Below are positions 60,701 through 64,000 of a DNA stretch of 64,000 bases, in pieces. The DNA comes from Lactonifactor sp050944855 (GTDB lineage Bacteria; Bacillota; Clostridia; Lachnospirales; Lachnospiraceae), in NCBI GenBank assembly GCA_050944855.1, contig JBMNRU010000003.1, positions 62,001 through 126,000 of the forward strand, written 5' to 3'. Within the stretch, counting starts at the first letter, position 1; every line of letters starts with the position of its first letter. Under the pieces are notes generated by a model that did not search any database, was not told the DNA's origin, and saw nothing but the letters and a program-made list of their open reading frames with translations. The position numbers and the translations under genes were made by a program.

Positions 60701-61125
60701 TTAACTGCCGTATTCGTATAACTACTGTCCGCTGAACGTCTGTCCGGCTGCATTTTTTTCTGTGCATCTGACAGACCCAGACCATTATAAACAGACGCAT
60801 CACGGTAGTGATCATAGACATACCAGCCATTCAGATCTGTCGTATCAATATCTACTTTCGTATTTGTAATACGGAAAGAACCCGGCTCCATGCCCTGTTC
60901 AATCAGTTTTTCTGTGAGTTCCTGTTTAAAATCCAGAAATGTTCCCGGATAATCACTGGGTACATTTACTGCAATATCAACAGGCGGCTTCGGATTCGCG
61001 CCCACATCAATGCTGGCCGCCTGCACAGACGACGGCGAATGTAATGTAATTCCAGTTCCCAAAAACATCACAAAACATAAGAGTAAACTTAGTGCTTTCT
61101 TTAAATTTCTCTTTTGCTTTCGCAT
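54709..61125 (-). CDS. Giant sortase-anchored surface protein (2138 residues)
   Basis: Signal peptide (1-36). A unique N-terminal region (about 40-360) and Ig-like segments (about 530-720) are followed by three Listeria-Bacteroides (InlB B) repeats (about 795-900, 904-998, 1003-1082; motifs TNGGTF, ANGGSL, SNGGNT each followed by GYxFxGW), a MucBP-like part (about 1089-1178) and at least six domains of about 80 residues sharing GGPGEI or related motifs (about 1180-1932). Twelve calcium-binding-type 12-residue repeats (1938-2083) precede the anchor NAPKTGD at 2101-2107, a hydrophobic helix and a basic tail. APKTG is a variant of LPXTG; no sortase is in the window. It is likely an adhesin. The promoter carries a G10 tract. 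Confidence 0.93.
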   Translation of the reverse strand: MRKQKRNLKKALSLLLCFVMFLGTGITLHSPSSVQAASIDVGANPKPPVDIAVNVPSDYPGTFLDFKQELTEKLIEQGMEPGSFRITNTKVDIDTTDLNGWYVYDHYRDASVYNGLGLSDAQKKMQPDRRSADSSYTNTAVNIEDYFKNGKFPNTVYNYNHHVYSYEKDGMSNMAFVGYATPGWMDFMLYPATSDSTRSFEFDLDASVLNNHTLLGGGFLMNSSLIGGKLYGYALYFYSLDGNNQPTKVCIAKLNGVDPEAKAQSFNSWAVSGSDKANTLGSQRKVHITVELKRDSVTVQQQDYDAKGNLGAAKDLYRNFALPQVVSGETLNGFGPVVSYANHGCAALSMFVFTNLAMSYEASAFDALQNVQYYQGADQKYFINLTGTNNDPGIPETDNQHYKDGINRMNENEIFYISNTDDGKIVRDSEVDEDGNIIKQGLGAENGFIANGDDYTSQIAKYIYEGYLEGRKFKEQKVTSDLPLANFYLRDANTEDEQIMTIHLQHLVNAEKYNQEHPTETPAQTTVPVNIVDKSRPGTLAGDNGKIAKWRLKVYDPNNTVVQDSGWVDDVSKIGDYVFKSNSAAGRWNFELTVRDNNDYESKAFQTYLVAFLDDEFPEITGANTGKNKATITLIDTGMGIDDDGITFIEDGRGSGVASYWVTNDKNAEPTSDDWITLPAVQHSYSFDVDIDDTLPIVVWTRDECGNEGQKAVFQPTRVVVKDPAGDIIDEYYVIGEKPIIVLPEEDDIPNKPEDEDEHFSGWEIEGGDPVTPGTDVPTGDDNTIVIKPSYSKEYAKLVYKTNGGTFDDGSLRKEQQVVENSSILKKSTDFDESTQTPTKEGYRFTGWKLLKNGNTTNSNDDAYINNAANLEELKDQIASITKNDAGDVLNDTYYLIAQWEIGNYTLNLNANGGSLGSLRKIENITYGTVLNNMTGASEIPTSGIKIPTKPGYIFQGWSETNTNDTTKIFKASTAASGITPVASPTMPASDKTIYAVWKQDTSKFIVSFDSNGGNTITDQAYLTASASNYVTFQTPQRAGYDFQGWYEKIDDGSGNISFGDTRYVGTEPLIKKANHSFIAKWSPSSSTRYTVDYYINSGNKDASGNYIYTKVNDAGVSKNHTAATESNVSVQEGEKTPELTVNGAKYWYNADHANNVLSGQVTGNPTLSLKLYYDRYFDVKVSSNNSHGTLNSAVGQKEGSKPSVSWKAADGYHVSKVMVDGRVRDDLLTTNGYTLETDIHENHEVYVVFVSDQTEEKPSPSPTPDPGGDDPVPPALSFYQIATSIVGCTDGSCTITDTRRIQAGEDASVEWTLGEGYSVTGITVDGIEYTNLSASSIDFKALGSNHTVKVTVSKMPTIGGGKTEGQYTVTVNRYGGDEKSSVSNSATVERNDKYVLTWDAGENHNLYKIYVNGVEQTGTMFTKDSGSRTYTVKENMVIDVYFAEKSTDPENPDPVVPTYPEDEYIKVTTQIVGGPGEITGGAVLKSDSDYTVNWSSSSNSSDPTASDYTYYEVVDVTVNGESKGSELSDVVLKNLTEDAEVVVKVAPVFYDIDLYKYGSGTISSSKTVYKGQSYMNINAAPEAGYSITKIVVDGTQVLYTEWVPDVKQASLPTEETVETNETAETSVPEDIPTTDAEGLEDASLDNELSVENNMLPQAEEGNPEENDAVPQAEEGNPEENGVQTEEVNTHVKGDTPQASETEETGSYQVRTDLSAVTKEDLNLKNASATSFMMEVDRTREDHVVEVFFTKNNEDGSVIPAPEKEDLFKVSAVVQGGPGEIAEGQGYYDANSDGTVRWSVPTGYTLESVTVNGKPVEVSGNAWNFEGINENKDVVVTLKKTGATNDPITPNYRAKTYNIETELVGGAGTITNSTTIAEGNTKEVKWEVTPVEGHNYEVKYVIVDGVVRTDLLTENAITLSADGNHKVVVVIDDKLPTDIDIDGDGNPDINIDTDKDGKPDVDVDTDGDGDPDINIDTDDDGNPDVNVDTDDDGKPDINIDTDDDGKPDINIDTDDDGKPDINIDTNGDGKPDINIDTNGDGKPDINVDIDGDGKPDVNIDIDGDGIADINIDADGDGIVDAEANEKVIQGDKINPTSTGANAPKTGDTSHPFVWIFISLLMLGVIGGFAVRQRKNRMR
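54877..55308 (-). repeat. Twelve 36-bp coding repeats (DxDxDGxPD units)
   Basis: Twelve in-frame 12-residue units of the type DTDDDGKPDINI run through the 3' part of the surface-protein gene (432 bp). Several central units are nearly identical at the DNA level. The Asp/Gly spacing matches calcium-binding loops of thrombospondin type 3 and related repeats. The sequence is prone to slippage and copy-number change. Confidence 0.9.
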
Positions 61126-61174
61126 TTTCTCACATTTCCTCCTTTTAAAAAAATAAGATACTAATCTAATCTAA

Positions 61175-61205
61175 ATTTTACCCCCCCCCCACTATATTTT
61201 GTCAA
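61175..61205 (-). promoter_or_regulatory. Surface-protein promoter with homopolymeric spacer
   Basis: Minus strand TTGACA (61200-61205) and TAAAAT (61175-61180) are separated by 19 nt: nine mixed bases and then ten G (61181-61190). The optimal spacer is 17, so two fewer G would restore it. The leader to the ATG at 61125 is about 43 nt, with AGGAGG at 61138-61143. Confidence 0.75.
61181..61190. repeat. Homopolymer of ten C/G
   Basis: Ten consecutive C on the plus strand (G on the minus strand) lie exactly between the -35 and -10 elements of the surface-protein promoter. No other homopolymer of this length in G or C was noticed in the window. Confidence 0.9.
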
Positions 61206-61239
61206 TTGAAAATCTCCGGTTTTTCGCAGTTTTTCGCCC

Positions 61240-61268
61240 TTGCCCGCATTTCCAATATTTGTTATGAT
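61240..61268 (+). promoter_or_regulatory. azlCD promoter
   Basis: TTGCCC (61240-61245), a 17-nt spacer and TATGAT (61263-61268) on the plus strand, divergent from the surface-protein promoter and 32 nt before azlC. Confidence 0.6.
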
Positions 61269-61299
61269 AGTAGAACGATTATAGTTATGGAGGTATCTA

Positions 61300-61995
61300 T
61301 TGATTATGAAAAAGGACTTTGTAACGGGGGCCCGCATTTCCCTTCCTATCTGTATGGGTGTTATTCCTATCGGTATCTCTTATGGGCTGATCGCAGTACA
61401 GGGTGGTTTTACCAGTCTGCAGGCAATTTTAATGTCTGCATTGGTGATCGCAGGTTCCGCACAGATTATGGCCGTGGGTATGGTTGGACAGGGAGCCGCT
61501 GTCGGCACCATTGTTCTTGCCACATTTTTACTGAACCTGCGGTTGATCGTAATGAGCAGTTCCATTATGAACACATTGAAAAAAGTGCCTTTCGTACATA
61601 AACTGGCAGCCGCTTTTACCATTACAGATGAATCTTTTGCCCTGTTTTCTTTTTCTCAGGAAAAGAATCTTCCCTTTCTTTTGGGCGCCAACCTTACTCT
61701 GTATGTGGCATGGGTAGGTGGCTCTGCGGCAGGATGTATGATAAACGCCTTTTTACCGGATATCGTCGCAGACAGCTTCGGCATTGCATTTTATGCTGCC
61801 TTTCTTGGCATGCTGATCCCAAGCGTAAATAAAAATATCCGACTGCTGCTTCTGGTCTGCATCACTGCACTGATGAATACTTTGCTGCAGCTATTCCTTC
61901 CATCCAGCTATGCCATCATTATTTCTATGATCCTGGGCGCAGCGATAGGAACTTTCTTTGTAGATTTAAAGGAGGAGAAAACAGATGGACAGTAA
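61300..61995 (+). CDS. azlC: AzlC-family branched-chain amino acid exporter subunit
   Basis: A 231-residue membrane protein with about six helices and the AzlC signature ISLPICMGVIPIGISYGLIA (about residues 13-32), followed by GSAQIMAVGMVGQGA and NLRLIVMSSS. With AzlD it forms a two-component exporter for branched-chain amino acids and analogues. GGAGGT at 61289-61294 gives normal spacing to the TTG at 61300 and long spacing to the ATG at 61306, so either may be the start. It overlaps azlD by 11 nt. Confidence 0.88.
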   Translation: MIMKKDFVTGARISLPICMGVIPIGISYGLIAVQGGFTSLQAILMSALVIAGSAQIMAVGMVGQGAAVGTIVLATFLLNLRLIVMSSSIMNTLKKVPFVHKLAAAFTITDESFALFSFSQEKNLPFLLGANLTLYVAWVGGSAAGCMINAFLPDIVADSFGIAFYAAFLGMLIPSVNKNIRLLLLVCITALMNTLLQLFLPSSYAIIISMILGAAIGTFFVDLKEEKTDGQ

Positions 61996-62296
61996 TAAAA
62001 TCATGCTTTTAATCCTGGGTATGGGACTGGTCTCCTATCTTCCCCGGGCACTTCCGGCAGTGATCATTGAGAAAATGCGCTTCGGCGAACAGATGGAAAA
62101 GTTTTTAAAACTAATCCCCTATACTGCAATGGCAGCTCTGATCTGTCCGGGTGTCTTTCGCGCGGATGCCGATCATCCCATTATCGGTATCGCGGGCGGC
62201 GGAATAGCCGGTATACTGGCCTGGTTCCGTTGTCCGGTTATGTTATGTGTACTGGCTGCCATAGCAGCTGATTTTACCCTTTACCTGGTTTTGTAG
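61985..62296 (+). CDS. azlD: AzlD-family branched-chain amino acid exporter subunit
   Basis: A 103-residue protein with three to four membrane helices and the AzlD pattern LILGMGLVSYLPRALPAVI (about 7-25) and FLKLIPYTAMAALICPGVF. It is the small partner of AzlC, here 11 nt overlapped, and is followed by a bidirectional terminator. No Lrp-type AzlB regulator is nearby. Confidence 0.9.
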   Translation: MDSNKIMLLILGMGLVSYLPRALPAVIIEKMRFGEQMEKFLKLIPYTAMAALICPGVFRADADHPIIGIAGGGIAGILAWFRCPVMLCVLAAIAADFTLYLVL

Positions 62297-62312
62297 AACC
62301 ATTTTTCAACAC

Positions 62313-62360
62313 AAAAAACCCGGATGTGTGAAATGTATCATCCCACACATCCGGGTTTTT
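62313..62360. terminator. Bidirectional terminator between azlD and the glycosyltransferase gene
   Basis: AAAAAACCCGGATGTGTG (62313-62330) pairs with CACACATCCGGGTTTTT (62344-62360) across a 13-nt loop. T-runs are present on both strands, and both convergent genes end next to it. Confidence 0.92.
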
Positions 62361-62362
62361 AT

Positions 62363-63688
62363 CTATTCCCTGAGATCAGAATTTCTTCCGGCATTCAGCA
62401 CTTTTCTTATATTTTCTTCCATTCTGCTCTGCAGCTGCAGATATTCTTTTATCTCTTCCTCTGTAAATCCCTGAAATCTGACATCATCATAATCCGAAAA
62501 GGCATTCTTTAATTCTTTTATAACAGGTTCTCCCTCTTTCAGAATACAAACTTCTAAGTATTCTTTATGTTCTGTCACATCAATCATCTTTTTCCGGACC
62601 AATTTCTGCAAAATACGATTGGAAGTGGACACTGCAACACCGGCATAATCAGCCAGTTCTTTTCTGTTTTTCATAACATGGATCTGACTTAAATGCGCCA
62701 GTATCTTAATATCATTCAGAGTAAGTTCATATCTTAAACCAATTGCCTGATAATACCGGTCCAATAATTTCGTGTTCCGGTAAAGATCCGTCAGATATCC
62801 GCTTCCTCCTATCGCATGTTCTGCTATGGGAACCCGTTCCTGCCCCAGCTTCGTGGAATTTGAGAAAAATCCCGGCATCACCACAGAGTCTCCGGCCGCA
62901 TCAATAAGGTAACGATAAAGACCGGGGCGTTTTTTTAAATATTCCTTTTCATCATATACATTTTTGAAAAAGTTATTATAATATTCAAATACGTATAGTT
63001 TTGTACGCACAACATGGCTCATACTCTTAGCCTGCGATACCAGAGAGCCTTCTGTTTTCATGTAATAGTAAATGGGAACAGTTAAGACAAACACATGATC
63101 CACATGCAGGATATACTCCAGGTTAAACAAGAAATCTTCACACCAGCTGACCTTTTCGTCCATCCTGATACCATTCTCTATGATAATATCCCTGGAAAAC
63201 AGTTTATTCCAGAGGACTCCATAATAAAAATCTGCCGGATTATCCTTCATATGTTCTGCAAATGCTTCCCGGGTCAGAAGCCCTTCTTCTTTTATCGAAC
63301 CTTTATGGGAAACCCGATCTCCCACCACACGATAAAAATCAGATATCACCAGCTCGCATTTTCTTTCCACGGCTTCTCTTACCATAAGTTTTGTCGCATC
63401 CGCTGTGATCCAGTCATCTGCATCCACAAACTGCAGATATTTTCCTTCCGCCATTTGGATCCCGCAGTTTCTGGTATCCGAAACGCCTGTATTTTCTTTA
63501 TGCAGCACCCTTACCCGGGTATCCTGCGCTGCATATTCGTCACACATGCTTCCCGACAGATCGCTGCTTCCATCATCAATCAACAACAGCTCAAAATCTG
63601 TATATTCCTGGTTCAAAATACTTTCCACACATCTTTTTAGTGTTTTTTCTGCGTTATACACAGGCATAATGATACTTACTGTCGCCAT
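62363..63688 (-). CDS. Family 2 glycosyltransferase fused to a MarR-type winged helix
   Basis: A 441-residue protein. Residues 1-220 are a GT-A family 2 glycosyltransferase: VSIIMPVYNAEKTLKRCVESI, LLLIDDGSSDLSG, NTGVSDTRNCGI and the metal-binding FVDADDW (87-93). Residues about 300-435 form a MarR-like domain: ELTLNDIKILAHLSQ, recognition-helix region VAVSTSNRILQKLVRKKMI (351-369) and wing/C-terminal helices. The frame is continuous. The start at 63688 has TGAGGT 6 nt upstream. Such a fusion is unusual: it could be a transferase with a regulatory domain or an autoregulator. The donor sugar is unknown. Confidence 0.87.
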   Translation of the reverse strand: MATVSIIMPVYNAEKTLKRCVESILNQEYTDFELLLIDDGSSDLSGSMCDEYAAQDTRVRVLHKENTGVSDTRNCGIQMAEGKYLQFVDADDWITADATKLMVREAVERKCELVISDFYRVVGDRVSHKGSIKEEGLLTREAFAEHMKDNPADFYYGVLWNKLFSRDIIIENGIRMDEKVSWCEDFLFNLEYILHVDHVFVLTVPIYYYMKTEGSLVSQAKSMSHVVRTKLYVFEYYNNFFKNVYDEKEYLKKRPGLYRYLIDAAGDSVVMPGFFSNSTKLGQERVPIAEHAIGGSGYLTDLYRNTKLLDRYYQAIGLRYELTLNDIKILAHLSQIHVMKNRKELADYAGVAVSTSNRILQKLVRKKMIDVTEHKEYLEVCILKEGEPVIKELKNAFSDYDDVRFQGFTEEEIKEYLQLQSRMEENIRKVLNAGRNSDLRE

Positions 63689-63714
63689 AAACATACCTCA
63701 AATCTCGTTTTTTA

Positions 63715-64000
63715 TTATGTCTCCATATATGTTTTATGGATCATCTGAATTTCTTCTTTTAATTTCTGTTCTTTTTCCTGAAACAGGATGGCGTTGCTGT
63801 AATGCACATAAGCCGGACATCCATATTGTTCTATAAATTCCAATATGTTTTCATTTTTGGACAGATCGGTCACAAAAATCGTCATTTCCATTTCTTTTCC
63901 CACAGCACGTTTTAAAAAACGAAAAGCGGATTCCAACATAATTTTCAGCGACTTGCTCTCCTGTGCCCTCGTATCCAATGTTTCCTGAAAATAGGTTCGT
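63715..64000 (-). CDS. C-terminal fragment of an unrecognised protein (cut by the window edge)
   Basis: The frame is open to the right edge; reading back from 63978 gives RTYFQETLDTRAQ upstream of the first possible TTG start, so this is the end of a longer gene. The visible 95 residues contain FRFLKRAVGKEMEMTIFVTDLS and ILFQEKEQKLKEEIQ, soluble and helical, with no motif I recognise. It lies 26 nt upstream of the glycosyltransferase-MarR gene on the same strand and probably shares its transcript. Confidence 0.6.
   Translation of the reverse strand, partial: RTYFQETLDTRAQESKSLKIMLESAFRFLKRAVGKEMEMTIFVTDLSKNENILEFIEQYGCPAYVHYSNAILFQEKEQKLKEEIQMIHKTYMET

Noticed and set aside
61130..61135. Minimal start-stop ATG-TGA after the surface-gene ribosome-binding site
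   Set aside because: It is only 2 nt behind AGGAGG, too close for initiation, and is probably chance.
61181..61190. Poly-C run as a simple assembly artefact
   Set aside because: Its exact place between -35 and -10 elements makes a biological role at least as likely, so it is reported, but the exact length should be verified in reads.

Overview
The window looks like a chromosomal core segment of a spore-forming Lachnospiraceae-type Clostridium (Firmicutes, moderate GC). Evidence: sporulation genes (yqfC, yqfD, a SafA/YaaH-type LysM-GH18 protein), a Gram-positive LexA/YneA-type SOS pair, a T-box leader before tyrS, a single-membrane cell-wall gene set, and the order radC-mreB-mreC-mreD-mrdA-minD-minE-rodA-mgsA typical of that family. 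No rRNA, tRNA, CRISPR array, insertion sequence or prophage was seen.

Layout. 1-2330 (+): tail of obg, then yhbY, nadD, yqeK and rsfS, closed by a terminator. 2411-3565: lexA divergent from a YneA-like division inhibitor, with four LexA-box-like sites between them. 3690-4913 (+): an XerS-like tyrosine recombinase preceded by a dif-like 28-bp site. From 4974 to about 61.1 kb nearly everything is on the minus strand, so coding strands converge just beyond the recombinase. Blocks in order: a two-component system; a 22-repeat wall-binding M23 peptidase with dtd and an AI-2E-type permease; a lone TtcA-like gene (+); a cytidylate-kinase-like gene; the division operon (HlyD-like, yggS, sepF, ylmH, aroB, lspA, rluD); a small P-loop protein; the rod-shape/division operon (radC through dacF); two flavoproteins and a PLP enzyme with miaA, mutL, mutS, miaB; an orphan nuclease-fold gene with a candidate tiny RNA at its 3' end; an M14 peptidase; proB-DUF896-fthC-proA; yqfC-yqfD-phoH-ybeY-DUF3048-BofC-like; a DUF2284 protein, a dihydrouridine synthase, LysM-GH18, a Nif11-like protein and tyrS. 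54.7-61.1 kb is one gene for a 2138-residue wall-anchored surface protein. The last 2.7 kb holds azlCD (+), a glycosyltransferase fused to a MarR-type winged helix, and a truncated gene.

Genes that act together: MreBCD, PBP2, RodA, MinDE, SepF and DacF cover elongation, septum placement and wall trimming; LexA/YneA couples division to DNA damage; MutS/MutL give mismatch repair with an endonuclease-type MutL and no MutH; ProB and ProA make proline from glutamate.

Most unusual observations: a run of ten G in the -35/-10 spacer of the giant surface-protein promoter (possible phase variation); the glycosyltransferase-MarR fusion; a 60-nt candidate RNA with a strong promoter and terminator; a dif-type site beside the XerS-like gene at the strand switch; a methylglyoxal-synthase homologue lacking its catalytic Asp; and min genes without minC. 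All calls come from reading the sequence and recalled family knowledge; no database search was run.
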